Positions 49,732-59,018 of a stretch of 64,000 nt of DNA are shown here, piece by piece. The stretch's first letter is position 1, and each line of letters opens with the position of its first letter. The position numbers were made by a program, and so were the translations under genes. The notes beneath the pieces were generated by a model. That model was not told the DNA's origin. It saw only the letters and a program-made list of their open reading frames with translations, and searched no databases. This DNA is from JAXDAY01 sp034679345 (GTDB lineage Bacteria; Eisenbacteria; RBG-16-71-46; CAIMUX01; VGJL01): the NCBI GenBank assembly GCA_034679345.1, contig JAXDAY010000028.1, forward strand, positions 62,001 through 126,000, given 5' to 3'.

Positions 49732-51987
49732 CTATTGCGCGGCGCCGAGGAGACGATCGCCACCCGCTCTACGATACTCCGCAAGCGCGCTGCGGCGGCC
49801 GTCCTCCGCCCTCAGCAGCAGCGTCCTGAAACGCGCGTCCTCACGAATGGGATCGAGCCATGGATCCGCGAAGGCGGCCTCGATGCACCAGAAGCCGCCA
49901 TCGACGACTCCCGTGAGGCACTCGATCGCCTCCTCGAGGGCGCCGACGCGGGCGAGATTCCGGCCGATGCCGTAGATCCCCTCCGGGTCGCGGAACTTCG
50001 ACGCGCGGAACTCACCATACGCGGACACGCACGACGCACGGTCCCCGGCGATCGCCGCGCGCACCATCCGCGAGTGGGTCGCGATCGCCCCCTCCATTCC
50101 GCGCCGCTCGAGCTCCAGATGCAGCGCCGTCGCCTCCTCCAGCCGGCCGAGCATCGCGGGCGCTATGGCGCGAAGGAGAGGAGGCTCGTCATTGTCCGCG
50201 GATATGGCGCTCTCGAAGTCTCCCATCATCCAGTAGGTGTAGTGCACGCTCGTGCCGATCCCCGGATCGAGCCGCCGCGCCCTCTGGTCCGCGGCCAACG
50301 AAGCCTTCAGAAGACCGCAGAAGCGGCACGCGGGCACCAGCCCGGCGAAAAGCCCTGGATCCGCGCTCCGCTTGTGGGCTCGCTCGATCAGACGGACCAT
50401 CGCCTCGAGCGCTCGACCCTCCTCGATTTGCAGGTAGGTGTAGTAGTTGTGGGCGATCGATAGCTCGGGGTCCAGTCGCATCGCCCTGGAGAACGACTGG
50501 GCGGCCAGCTCGTAGTTCGCATCGGAATCGTCGTGGCCGTACTTGGCGATCATCCTGTAGACGCGGCCCAGACGCGCCCACCCGGGCGCGAAGAGCGGAT
50601 CGTCCTCGACGCACTTGCGGTACAGATCCCTGACGTGGATCAGCGTCGAGGCGTACGCGCGGGAGAGGGTGAGCTGGTTCGCCCGGAGGTAGATCTCGTA
50701 AGCCTTCGGCGTCGTTGGCGTCTCCCGCCGGAGGAGGCTCCTCTCCCCTCCCGCGAGCGGCAGGGCGAGAGAGTCGCTGATCTCGTTCAAGAGGGAGTCC
50801 TGAAGCGCAAACAGGTCTCCCAGAGTTCCCTGCGCGGTCTGGGTCCAGCGAATCGTCCCGGAGCTGCCCTCGGTCAGCTGCGCCGTGACGCGGATCCGAT
50901 CCCCCGCGCGCAGCAGGGTCCCGCTGAGGATGAGATCGACGTCCACTTCGCGGGCGAGAGCCTTCAGATCGATCGCATGGACGTCGCGCCCCTGCAGGGC
51001 CATCGTCGAGCGGACGACGACCGAATCGAGCCTCGATAGCGACCCGGCGATCGCGTCCGGCAAACTGAACGCAAGGAAGTCGGTCTCCGGATCCGGCCGG
51101 AGGATCCGGAATGGGAGGGCGATCAGCCGTGTGGTCTGCCGGATCGGGACGCTTTCCCCCCGATCGAGGATCGCCATGACGTCACGGATGGCATCGGCCA
51201 TCGCCGCCGCCGAGGGGAATCGATCGGATGGCCGCTTCTCCATCGCACGCTGGATGATTCGGTCGGCAGCGACGACCGCGGCTCCCCCGCTCAGCGCCGG
51301 AGGTTGGTGGTGGGCGATCGCATCGCAGACCTCGTAGACGCTCTCTCCCTTGAACGCCTGCCTCCCGCTGATCATCTCATAGAGAATCGTTCCGATCGCG
51401 AAGATGTCGGCCCCGATTCCCACCGGCTGGCTGCTCCACTGCTCGGGAGCCATGTACTGGGGTGTGCCCATCGTCACGCCGGGCTGGGTGAGATGGATGG
51501 GGGCGGTCGCCTCGTCGGGACCGATGCGCCGCACGAGACCGAAGTCGAGAATCTTCACGCCATGAGGCGTGAGCTGGACATTCGACGGCTTCAGATCTCG
51601 ATGGATATAGCCGTGGCGGTGGATCTCATCGAGCCCTGTGAGCAACTGCAGGGTGATCTCGAGCGCCTCCTCGAGCGGCAGCGCCCCTCGCGAGAGCCGC
51701 GCGCTGAGGGTCTCTCCTTCCAGGAGCTCCATGGCGATGTAGGATCGCCCGGCATCTTCACCGACTTCGTAGATCTGGCAGATGTTGGGATGGGTCACGC
51801 TCGCCGCGGCCTTGGCCTCGAGGAGAAACCGCTGCTGCCCGGAACTGTCCACCTGGTCGAGGAGCACCTTGATCGCGGCCTTGCGATCGAGGGCGGGATC
51901 GTGCCCGACGTAGACCGCTCCCATCCCGCCCTGCTCGAGCTTTCCGAGTATCGTGAACTTGCCGATCGTCTCGTCCATGCTCTCCAC
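49732..51987 (-). CDS. Ser/Thr protein kinase with TolB-like and TPR domains
   Basis: A 751-residue cytoplasmic protein. Residues 10-270 are a Hanks-type kinase: glycine loop KLEQGGMGAVY, Lys40 in AAIKVL, HRDLKPSNV (Asp131), DFG (Asp148) and MAPEQW. Residues about 290-430 form the TolB-N/FlgO-like domain seen in CadC- and adenylate-cyclase-linked proteins (TRLIALPFRILRPD, DVDLILSGTLLRAGDRIRVT). The rest is TPR-like (FAPGWARLGRVYRMIAKYGH, AAQSFSRAMRLDPELSIAHN). No membrane helix is seen. Kinases of this form are common in Acidobacteria- and FCB-type genomes; targets are unknown. All catalytic residues are present. Confidence 0.93.
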   Translation of the reverse strand: MESMDETIGKFTILGKLEQGGMGAVYVGHDPALDRKAAIKVLLDQVDSSGQQRFLLEAKAAASVTHPNICQIYEVGEDAGRSYIAMELLEGETLSARLSRGALPLEEALEITLQLLTGLDEIHRHGYIHRDLKPSNVQLTPHGVKILDFGLVRRIGPDEATAPIHLTQPGVTMGTPQYMAPEQWSSQPVGIGADIFAIGTILYEMISGRQAFKGESVYEVCDAIAHHQPPALSGGAAVVAADRIIQRAMEKRPSDRFPSAAAMADAIRDVMAILDRGESVPIRQTTRLIALPFRILRPDPETDFLAFSLPDAIAGSLSRLDSVVVRSTMALQGRDVHAIDLKALAREVDVDLILSGTLLRAGDRIRVTAQLTEGSSGTIRWTQTAQGTLGDLFALQDSLLNEISDSLALPLAGGERSLLRRETPTTPKAYEIYLRANQLTLSRAYASTLIHVRDLYRKCVEDDPLFAPGWARLGRVYRMIAKYGHDDSDANYELAAQSFSRAMRLDPELSIAHNYYTYLQIEEGRALEAMVRLIERAHKRSADPGLFAGLVPACRFCGLLKASLAADQRARRLDPGIGTSVHYTYWMMGDFESAISADNDEPPLLRAIAPAMLGRLEEATALHLELERRGMEGAIATHSRMVRAAIAGDRASCVSAYGEFRASKFRDPEGIYGIGRNLARVGALEEAIECLTGVVDGGFWCIEAAFADPWLDPIREDARFRTLLLRAEDGRRSALAEYRRAGGDRLLGAAQ

Positions 51988-52099
51988 TCGCGATCCCCGG
52001 GGAATCGGCCCCCGGTCCAGGGTTTCCTGCGAAACGGAAGATTCTACCCCGTGCGGCCGCCGTTTCCCAACAGCCCTCTGACCCGCCCCACGCGGTTGG

Positions 52100-53314
52100 T
52101 CAATTGCCGACCTCCACGCTGCGGGCGTCCTCCACGAGCTCCGCGATGACCGGGCTGGTCAGACCCTCGAGAAACGCGACGATCGCGTCGACCTCGGCTT
52201 GGGTCAGATCCAGTGGTCGAAGGAGCGGATCCAGGCCTTCGTGCGGGACCCCACCCCGGACGTAGTGCAAAACGACGTCGCGTAGGCTCCGCAGGGAGCC
52301 GTCGTGCATGTAGGGAGCGGTAAGGGCGACATTCCGGAGGCTCGGCGTCTTGTAGCTCCAGCGATCCTGCGGATCTCCGGTCGCCTCGAAGCGACCCCGA
52401 TCCTCCTGCGGGGGATCGCCGATGCTCCGAAGCGTCTCCCGTGAGACCGACACCTGGATTCCGGACGCGATCTCCACAGGGACTCGGGCGGTGTCCCGGG
52501 ACACCGCCTCGGCGCCCATGTATCCGATCCCCGTGTCGTGGAAAAGGTCATCCGTCAGCAGCGCATGGTCCTCACCGACACGATGGCAGGAGGCGCACCC
52601 CGCCCTTCCGGTGAAGAGCTCGAAACCCCGGACCTGCTCCACCGTGAGGGCTCTCTTCTCCCCTCGGTAGCGCCATCGATCGAACGGCGAGTCTCCCGCT
52701 ACAAGCGTTCGCTCCCAGCTCGCCAGGGCCTGCGCGAGCCTCTCGGGCGACGCCCTCCCGCCGAAGGCGCGCTCAAAGAGACCGTCGTAATCAGGCAGCT
52801 CGGCGATCCGCGCGATGACGGAGTTCAAGTCGGGATTCGCCATCTCCCGGTAATCGACGAGCGGGTCCAGCGCCTGCGCTTCCAGGGTGGGACGTCGACC
52901 GTCATGGAAGGCATGCGGGATGTAGGCTGCGTTCAAAAGCGTCGGGGCATTGCGCCGCAGACTTCGCCCTCCCACCCCGAGCGGACGGGCCAGCTCGTTG
53001 TTCGTGAAGCCCTGCTCTGGGATGTGGCACATCGCGCACGACATCGTGCTGTTGACTGACATCCTCCGATCGAAGAAGAGCTTGCGGCCCAAGGCGACCT
53101 TCTCCGGTGTCGGCGGATTCGCCGCAGGGACGGGCACAGGAGGGAGGCCGATCGGAGGCGTCTCGATCCGTTCGATGGCCCGCCGGTCGCGCGCCGTCGA
53201 GTCAACCGAGTCATCGGCCGTTCCATTGTCGGGGACGATGGCCACCGCGAATACGGCAAGAACGCCCGCGAACGCGGCCCAACCACATACGCACGGCCAC
53301 CGGCTCATCCACAC
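52100..53314 (-). CDS. Di-haem cytochrome c peroxidase/MauG-like protein of the mto operon
   Basis: A 404-residue exported protein with an N-terminal signal segment (AAFAGVLAVFAVAIV) and two haem-binding CXXCH sites: CAMCH (about residue 94) and CASCH (about residue 240). The conserved PTLLNAAYIPHAFHDGR and TPSLRNVALTAPYMHDGS are typical of the CCP/MauG family. The gene starts seven bases after the SCO1 stop. In known methanethiol oxidase loci a MauG-like gene follows mtoX and SCO1, and is thought to act in maturation of the oxidase. Confidence 0.9.
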   Translation of the reverse strand: MWMSRWPCVCGWAAFAGVLAVFAVAIVPDNGTADDSVDSTARDRRAIERIETPPIGLPPVPVPAANPPTPEKVALGRKLFFDRRMSVNSTMSCAMCHIPEQGFTNNELARPLGVGGRSLRRNAPTLLNAAYIPHAFHDGRRPTLEAQALDPLVDYREMANPDLNSVIARIAELPDYDGLFERAFGGRASPERLAQALASWERTLVAGDSPFDRWRYRGEKRALTVEQVRGFELFTGRAGCASCHRVGEDHALLTDDLFHDTGIGYMGAEAVSRDTARVPVEIASGIQVSVSRETLRSIGDPPQEDRGRFEATGDPQDRWSYKTPSLRNVALTAPYMHDGSLRSLRDVVLHYVRGGVPHEGLDPLLRPLDLTQAEVDAIVAFLEGLTSPVIAELVEDARSVEVGN

Positions 53315-53321
53315 GGAGGGA

Positions 53322-54047
53322 CTACTGAAGCGAGGCGCTGCTCCTTTCGAGGAGCAGCGTCCGCACGTCAGCCAGGAGAAGCCGCGGGTCCATCATCCCG
53401 AAGCTGTAGATGTTGCGAATCGTGCGATTCGAGTCGATGAGGTAGACGCGCAGGACGTGATAGTAAGGACCCAGCGGATCGTCGGCGTTCTTCTTCGCGT
53501 CCACAACTTGCCCGTACCCGTCGAGGATCGGCGCGAGCGCTTCGCGGCTCTCCGTCGTGAGGAACTGCCAGTCCGCGCCTGAATCCTCGCTCCGGAGCCC
53601 CTCTCCGTAGTCGGCCATGACCTGAGGCGTGTCGTGTTCGGGGTCGAAACTGAACGTGAGAAGCTGCAGGTTCTCTGCCAGGAGCCGGTCCTGCGTGCTG
53701 ATGCGGTGGATCTCGTGGAGCGTCCCCGTGGCATGGGGACAGGCCCTGGGATCGGCGCACCGGGTGTAAACGAAGCTCAGGATCGTAATCCGGCCGTCGA
53801 GTAGCTCGCTCAGCTCACGCGGCGAGCCATCCGGTCCCAGGATTCTCCCGCTCGCTGCCGCGCGAATCCGCGGCAGGCTGTAGGTTCCCGGGACCGGAGC
53901 GTCGTAGTCGTAGTCACTCGTGCGGCCCAGGGCTTGTTCGGGAAGCTCGCGCATCGCCTCCCGATGCCCCCCCTCGTTCCTCACGCAACCAGGAAGAACC
54001 AGAAGGACGACGACGTACGCGACGGCGAGAGTCCGAAGCATGGCCAT
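53322..54047 (-). CDS. SCO1/SenC-family copper chaperone of the mto operon
   Basis: A 241-residue lipoprotein-like exported protein (LAVAYVVVLLVLPGC, lipobox Cys) with a thioredoxin-like SCO1 domain: ILSFVYTRCADPRACPHATG, LLTFSFDPEHDTPQVMADYG and a late His in YYHVLRVYLID. The copper-binding cysteines are spaced CX5C rather than the usual CX3C. Start chosen at the ATG at 54047 (MAMLRTLAVAYV), since longer starts overlap mtoX. Ten bases from mtoX and seven from the MauG-like gene, so one operon. Likely delivers copper to the oxidase. Confidence 0.87.
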   Translation of the reverse strand: MAMLRTLAVAYVVVLLVLPGCVRNEGGHREAMRELPEQALGRTSDYDYDAPVPGTYSLPRIRAAASGRILGPDGSPRELSELLDGRITILSFVYTRCADPRACPHATGTLHEIHRISTQDRLLAENLQLLTFSFDPEHDTPQVMADYGEGLRSEDSGADWQFLTTESREALAPILDGYGQVVDAKKNADDPLGPYYHVLRVYLIDSNRTIRNIYSFGMMDPRLLLADVRTLLLERSSASLQ

Positions 54048-54057
54048 AGCGTTCCTG

Positions 54058-55392
54058 CTAATTGTAGAGGCTCGCGGAACCGAAGCGCATGAGATGAGGG
54101 CGTCCCAGCTTCTCCGCGGTGAAGTCGACCGCAAAGCGATCCGTGAGGCTCTTCCCGTCCCAGTCGTAGGCCTTCACGAACTGCTCGTTGTCGTCCCCCT
54201 TCTTGTCCCAGTTGGCGAGGAGCGAACTGCTGCAATACACCCGCTTCCCGTCCCAGCTCTGCGAGACCATGTTGAGCTGCCTTCCCACGACCATCTCATA
54301 CGTCTGCACTGGGTGATGCGGGTCAGAGATGTCGAAGGCGCGGATCTTGCCGTCCATGAAGGTGGTGGCGAAGAGGGTCTTGTCGTCCGCGCTGATGCTG
54401 ATGTCGACGGGAAGCGGGATGTCCGCCGGATTCCCGATGTCGGCAACGGCCTCGGCCTTCCATTGGCCGTTCTCGGCCTCGTAGATCAGCCAGAGCTTGG
54501 AGGTCAGGGCGGCGGCGGTGAAGGCGTAGGTGTGCTCCTCTCCCCATGCCCAGCGGATCTCGAGAGGCGCGCCCGGGACCTCGAAGGCTTGCAGTGGCTG
54601 GCGGGTGTGCAGGTTCCAGAGCACCACGCTGTGGCCGAAGCGCTTCATCGCTTCCTCGTCCTGCAGCATCTGGCCGAAGTCCATCATGTAGTTGGACCAT
54701 CCACTGAAGGAGGAGGTCAGCATCACGTTCTTCCGCGGTAGCGCCCGGAGGTCATAGCCGTATCCGTCCGCGACCTGCGCGTTGACGCAGTTCTGCGGAT
54801 CGCTGGCGGTCGGCATCCAATAGGTGGAGACGTAGTTGCCGTCGCTCGTGTACTCGACTAGCGCGGTGCGTCCGCCGTGGTCCTTGTCGTTCGAGAGCGC
54901 GGCGATCATCATCCGACCAGGGAGCGCGTAGTGCCCGTGGGGGCCGACCACGCCTCCGCTCGCCTTCGTGAAGTCGGAGATCGTCTTCACGAGCTTCGGC
55001 ATGCCGGGATCCGTGTGCACGTCGAACACGAAGATCTGGCTATCGTCGAGGCCGCCGCCCCAGAAGTAGCGCCTGTCGTCGGTGAAGCCGCCGTGATGCG
55101 CCTCGTGCCGCCCCCCGACCGACGCTACATGGAGCACCTTTCCGTATGTCCTCGAGTTGGGACGCACGTCGATCGTCACCAGCTTGTCGGACCCATCCCC
55201 CAGCCCCTCGACACCGAGCGTCCAGGCATAGAGGAACTCCTCCTGGCCCGAGATCTTGGGCATATAGGGAGACTGGCAGGTCTCGTCGGCGCGCACGTTT
55301 GCGGGCGATCCAGCGAGCAGGAGGAAACCCAATCCAAAAGCCAGCCGGACAACAGAACATCGCATCGATCTTGTGTGGGGAACCTGAAACAT
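54058..55392 (-). CDS. mtoX: SBP56-family methanethiol oxidase
   Basis: A 444-residue exported protein of the SBP56/SELENBP1 family. It has an N-terminal signal peptide (CSVVRLAFGLGFLLLAGSPA, then NVRADE), the family motifs GGRHEAHHGGFTDDRRYFWG, YGYDLRALPRKNVMLTSSFSG and FGHSVVLWNLHTRQPLQAFE, and the C-terminal GRPHLMRFG. Bacterial SBP56 is a copper-dependent methanethiol oxidase that turns methanethiol, O2 and H2O into formaldehyde, H2S and H2O2. The operon with SCO1 and MauG-like genes matches known mtoX loci. The start at 55392 has a GAGGT site; 55365 is an alternative. First gene of the operon. Confidence 0.88.
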   Translation of the reverse strand: MFQVPHTRSMRCSVVRLAFGLGFLLLAGSPANVRADETCQSPYMPKISGQEEFLYAWTLGVEGLGDGSDKLVTIDVRPNSRTYGKVLHVASVGGRHEAHHGGFTDDRRYFWGGGLDDSQIFVFDVHTDPGMPKLVKTISDFTKASGGVVGPHGHYALPGRMMIAALSNDKDHGGRTALVEYTSDGNYVSTYWMPTASDPQNCVNAQVADGYGYDLRALPRKNVMLTSSFSGWSNYMMDFGQMLQDEEAMKRFGHSVVLWNLHTRQPLQAFEVPGAPLEIRWAWGEEHTYAFTAAALTSKLWLIYEAENGQWKAEAVADIGNPADIPLPVDISISADDKTLFATTFMDGKIRAFDISDPHHPVQTYEMVVGRQLNMVSQSWDGKRVYCSSSLLANWDKKGDDNEQFVKAYDWDGKSLTDRFAVDFTAEKLGRPHLMRFGSASLYN

Positions 55393-55684
55393 TCTTCACT
55401 ACCTCATTGAGATTCAAAAGGGTGGATGCCATTTGCGGACTGTGGAGCATACCAGGCCGGAGCCTGGTAGCGTCGTGAGTTATTCACATACGAATCAAGC
55501 CCTCGCGTCCGGTTTTCTTATGCCTGGGGAAGCGGAACCAAGTCCGGTCGACGTGGACCCCATCAGACACGGACGAGGCGAACCAGGGGGATTCCCAACT
55601 GCCCGCATGTTCGCTATCCTTGATGGGCGCGCAAGCAGCCCATACCGGCTGTCGCCCTGGATCCACGCGTGGAGGGAAGATGCC

Positions 55685-57151
55685 ATGAGACGGATCGGTG
55701 AGCCATCGCGCCGTAGTTTGCGAACTCGGACAGGGGTGCTCGTCGCCTGTGTCGCCGTCATGCTCTCGGCCCAGACCGCGTGGTCGCAATCGAGCGAGCG
55801 CGGTCTCTTCGTGGCGAACAACGGGAACCTCGAAGGGAGCGTCACGGCCTTCCGCGTGAACGCCGACGGGACCCTCGCGCTATTGAACCGGATCGTCACG
55901 GGGACGCGTCCGACGATCAACGATCCGTGCCCCGGCTGCAATCCCTACGAGATCTCGATATCTCCAAACGGCCGCTACCTCGCCACGGGCCATGCGGCAA
56001 GCAACGATCCGATCCAGCAGATCTCCGTCTTCGAGATCGCGTCCGACGGGACGATCGATCAGATCGGCGCTTTCCAGGTCGGCGGAACTCCGATGGACCT
56101 GGTCTGGCCAAGTGACGAGCTGTTGGCCGCGCTGAGGACGAACCCGAGCCCCGATCAGGTCGTCGTCTACCGATTCGATCCCATGGGGCCGAGCCTCAGC
56201 GAGATCGAGTTCGAAAGCGTCGGCACCTTCTGCAGCTACCTCGCGATCCACCCGATCCAACCGGTGCTCTACGTGAACGACTCTGGAAGCGCTCGCCTGA
56301 TTCGCGTCTTCGCCGTGGCTCCCGACGGAACCCTCACCCTGATCGACAGCGAGCCGACGGGGACGTACTACGGCCTCGAGCTCGCCCTCTCAAACGACGG
56401 GACGAAGCTCTACGCCGCGGGCGGCATCACGGAGGTCGTCCTCGGCTACGAGGTTGCGCCGGATGGGTCGCTGAGCCCCTTGGCTGACTCGCCCTTCCCC
56501 GAGTCGGGAGACTCCCCCTCGAACCTCTATTGCAGCCCGGACGACCGCTATCTCCTGGTCGGCCACGGCACCGACGCCACCCTGCGCAGCGCCGCGATTG
56601 ACCCGTCGACCGGCGATCTTGCTTACACCGGCGCCGTCTTCGACGTGGGGCTTCAGGGCACCCTGGGGGATGTCTCGGCGATGGACGACCTCGTCTTCGT
56701 CACCGACAATTCGAGCGCGATCGACGGCCTCATGGGCGTCTATTCGCTCACGCTGACTTCGGAGGGGTCGTTCATCCAAAACGGCATGATCCAATCGACT
56801 GGAGGCATCGCCCCGCGATCGACCGCCGCATGGAAGCCGAGCGCGGCCGGCGTCGAGTCCGCCTCGCTTCCCGGCGCGATGGCGCGCCCGCGCGTCTTCC
56901 CGAATCCTTCCATGCGCGGAGTGACGATCGCCTACAGCCTCGAGCGCCCGGCGCTCATCCGGATCGAGATCCTGGATGTCGGCGGCCGGGTCGTGCGCCA
57001 TCTCGGCGAACGCGCGGCGGCCGCGGGCGATTTCGGGATCGACTGGGACGGCGCCGACGACACGGGCGAGCGCGTGGCCTCCGGAGTCTACTTCGTTCGG
57101 ATCCGCTCGGGACACGGGCAGGATAGAGAGCGAATCGTCCTGACACGCTGA
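55685..57151 (+). CDS. Secreted lactonase-type beta-propeller with sorting domain
   Basis: A 488-residue secreted protein starting at the ATG at 55685 (MRRIGEPSRRSLRTRTGVLV, signal segment VLVACVAVMLSAQTAWS). The middle is a seven-bladed propeller of the lactonase (PF10282) type: RGLFVANNGNLEGSVTAFRV, NPYEISISPNGRYLATGHAA, YYGLELALSNDGTKLYAAGG, SNLYCSPDDRYLLVGHG. The end is a FlgD-like domain (PNPSMRGVTIAYSLERPALI, DVGGRVVRHLGE, SGVYFVRIRSG). Enzymatic activity is not implied by the fold alone. Confidence 0.84.
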   Translation: MRRIGEPSRRSLRTRTGVLVACVAVMLSAQTAWSQSSERGLFVANNGNLEGSVTAFRVNADGTLALLNRIVTGTRPTINDPCPGCNPYEISISPNGRYLATGHAASNDPIQQISVFEIASDGTIDQIGAFQVGGTPMDLVWPSDELLAALRTNPSPDQVVVYRFDPMGPSLSEIEFESVGTFCSYLAIHPIQPVLYVNDSGSARLIRVFAVAPDGTLTLIDSEPTGTYYGLELALSNDGTKLYAAGGITEVVLGYEVAPDGSLSPLADSPFPESGDSPSNLYCSPDDRYLLVGHGTDATLRSAAIDPSTGDLAYTGAVFDVGLQGTLGDVSAMDDLVFVTDNSSAIDGLMGVYSLTLTSEGSFIQNGMIQSTGGIAPRSTAAWKPSAAGVESASLPGAMARPRVFPNPSMRGVTIAYSLERPALIRIEILDVGGRVVRHLGERAAAAGDFGIDWDGADDTGERVASGVYFVRIRSGHGQDRERIVLTR

Positions 57152-57200
57152 GCGCCTCAAGGCCGTTGCGCCGCCTCGAGCGACTGATATACTGCCGGCC

Positions 57201-58979
57201 ATGTCGAGCCTGCGACGGTACCTGCCGGCGATCAACACCCCCGCCTACTATATCCTCCTCGGCGCGATCGCGATTCTGATCCTCGGACCGCTCGGTGGGA
57301 TCACCGCCGCCTATATGAACTTCTCCCTCGGCTTCTTCATCGGGGGGCAAGTCCTCGCCGGGATCCTCGGAAGCGTGGTCACCTACGGATACGGCGCCGA
57401 AGGAAAGCATGGCGCGAACTACATGCAGACGATGGCCGCCTCGGTCGCCGGCCTCTCCGGGATGGCGGTCCTCGTCCAGGCCATGACCTGGCTCGGGCTT
57501 CCCGAACCCCCCGTATGGCAGATGATCATCTACTTCCTCTGCATCGGAATGTTCGGCGTGGGCGTGGGGATGCTCTACACGCCGATCCTGGTCGACAAGA
57601 TGCAGCTCGCCTACCCTTCCGGCTTCGCCGTGGCGAACATCCTGCGCGCCCTGACCGACATCCGGATCCTCAAGACCTCGATCACGAAACTCGGGGGCGG
57701 CGCGCTGGGAGGATTCGTCGGAGGGCTCGCCGCAAGCCTCACGGCTTCGATCGCCGCGACCGGCTTCTCCGCCTCGACGCTCGGCGCGGGGATGATCGTC
57801 GGCGCGCGCATCGGGCTTCCCGCTCTCTTCGTGGGAACGATCGGGCTCGCTCTGACTCCATGGCTTCGCGCGAACGGTTGGCTTGGTCCGAACGACCCGT
57901 TCCGCAAGATCGGCTTCATCGTCGCGCTCGGGATGATCCTGGGCGCCGCGATCGTCGACATGAGCCTGCTCGCGATCTCAGCCGTCCGCGCCTTCAAGCA
58001 GGCGAAGGGAGCCGTCGCCCCGCCCACGGAGGACTGGAAGAAGACCGACAAACGGTTCCTCTGGATCTGGGTCGTCGTCTGGGCCGCCATGATCGTCGTG
58101 ACGGCGACTCTCGTGCTCCATCTTCCGATCCTCTTCGTGCTCGTCGCGATCGGGCTCGCCTTCGTCTTCCTCATGGTCAACGGGATCTCGCTCGGCATCT
58201 CGGACAGCAATCCGATCTCGAGCGCGTTCGTCATCTCGGTCTTCATCCTGGCCGGAATCGGACTCAAGAGCCCGATCATCGGGCTCATGTGCGCTTCGAT
58301 CCTCCTGATCTCCACCTCCGTCGGGTGTGATATGCAGCAGGACCGCTCCACCGGATGGCGCCTCGGCACCAACCGCTCGATCCAGTTCCGCTACCAGGTG
58401 ATCGGTGTCACGATGGGCGCCCTGATGGCAGTACTCCTCGCGCGGCTCTTCATGAAGGCCTACCCCATCCTGAACGTGAACCAGTACGCCCAGCCCGATT
58501 ACCCGGGGATCGAGAAGTGGCAATCGGCGATGACATTCAAGTTCGTCGGCGCGCTCGACGGGCTCACCCACCCGAATCCCAGGATCATGACCGCTTTGGC
58601 CCTGGGGATCGCCCTCGGTCTCGTGATCGAGGCGATCCGGCGGTTCCTGAAGTCGAGGGCATCGTACAAGATGTGGGTGAAGGGATCGCGGCAGGGCTAC
58701 GTCACGGATCTCGTCCTGGACTGCACGATCCTGGGGAGCCCCTACGCATCTTCGTTCGGTGGCTTCGTCGACTACCCCATCGTCTCCTGGTTCGCCGGCG
58801 GCAGCGTCGTGAGCTCCCTCGCGCAGACAGTCGCGTCCAGGAGGGCGCGCCGGCCTGAGCGGGCCGATCTGCCCGAGGACATGAGCACCGCCTCGCTCGT
58901 GGGCGGAGGACTGATCGCCGGAGACTCGCTGGCCGCGCTCGCCCTCGGGATCTGGGGGCTCTTGAGCACGGTGACCTGA
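57201..58979 (+). CDS. OPT-family membrane transporter
   Basis: A 592-residue polytopic membrane protein with about 14-15 membrane segments. Family features are MNFSLGFFIGGQVLAGILGS, then HGANYMQTMAASVAGLSGMA, AYPSGFAVANILRALTD, and the segment STSVGCDMQQDRSTGWRLG, where OPT proteins carry the conserved D-K-GxxxG stretch. OPT transporters import oligopeptides or metal chelates by proton symport. It starts 49 bases after the propeller gene; a link between the two is not clear. Confidence 0.88.
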   Translation: MSSLRRYLPAINTPAYYILLGAIAILILGPLGGITAAYMNFSLGFFIGGQVLAGILGSVVTYGYGAEGKHGANYMQTMAASVAGLSGMAVLVQAMTWLGLPEPPVWQMIIYFLCIGMFGVGVGMLYTPILVDKMQLAYPSGFAVANILRALTDIRILKTSITKLGGGALGGFVGGLAASLTASIAATGFSASTLGAGMIVGARIGLPALFVGTIGLALTPWLRANGWLGPNDPFRKIGFIVALGMILGAAIVDMSLLAISAVRAFKQAKGAVAPPTEDWKKTDKRFLWIWVVVWAAMIVVTATLVLHLPILFVLVAIGLAFVFLMVNGISLGISDSNPISSAFVISVFILAGIGLKSPIIGLMCASILLISTSVGCDMQQDRSTGWRLGTNRSIQFRYQVIGVTMGALMAVLLARLFMKAYPILNVNQYAQPDYPGIEKWQSAMTFKFVGALDGLTHPNPRIMTALALGIALGLVIEAIRRFLKSRASYKMWVKGSRQGYVTDLVLDCTILGSPYASSFGGFVDYPIVSWFAGGSVVSSLAQTVASRRARRPERADLPEDMSTASLVGGGLIAGDSLAALALGIWGLLSTVT

Positions 58980-59018
58980 TTCGCGCGGCCGGGCTGATCG
59001 ATCCGGCCTCGACCCGGT

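Noticed and set aside
54058..55392. Link between the 'selenium-binding' protein name and the TGA gene at 48.6-49.5 kb
   Set aside because: SBP56 is a copper-dependent methanethiol oxidase; its name is historical and gives no evidence for selenocysteine in the host.
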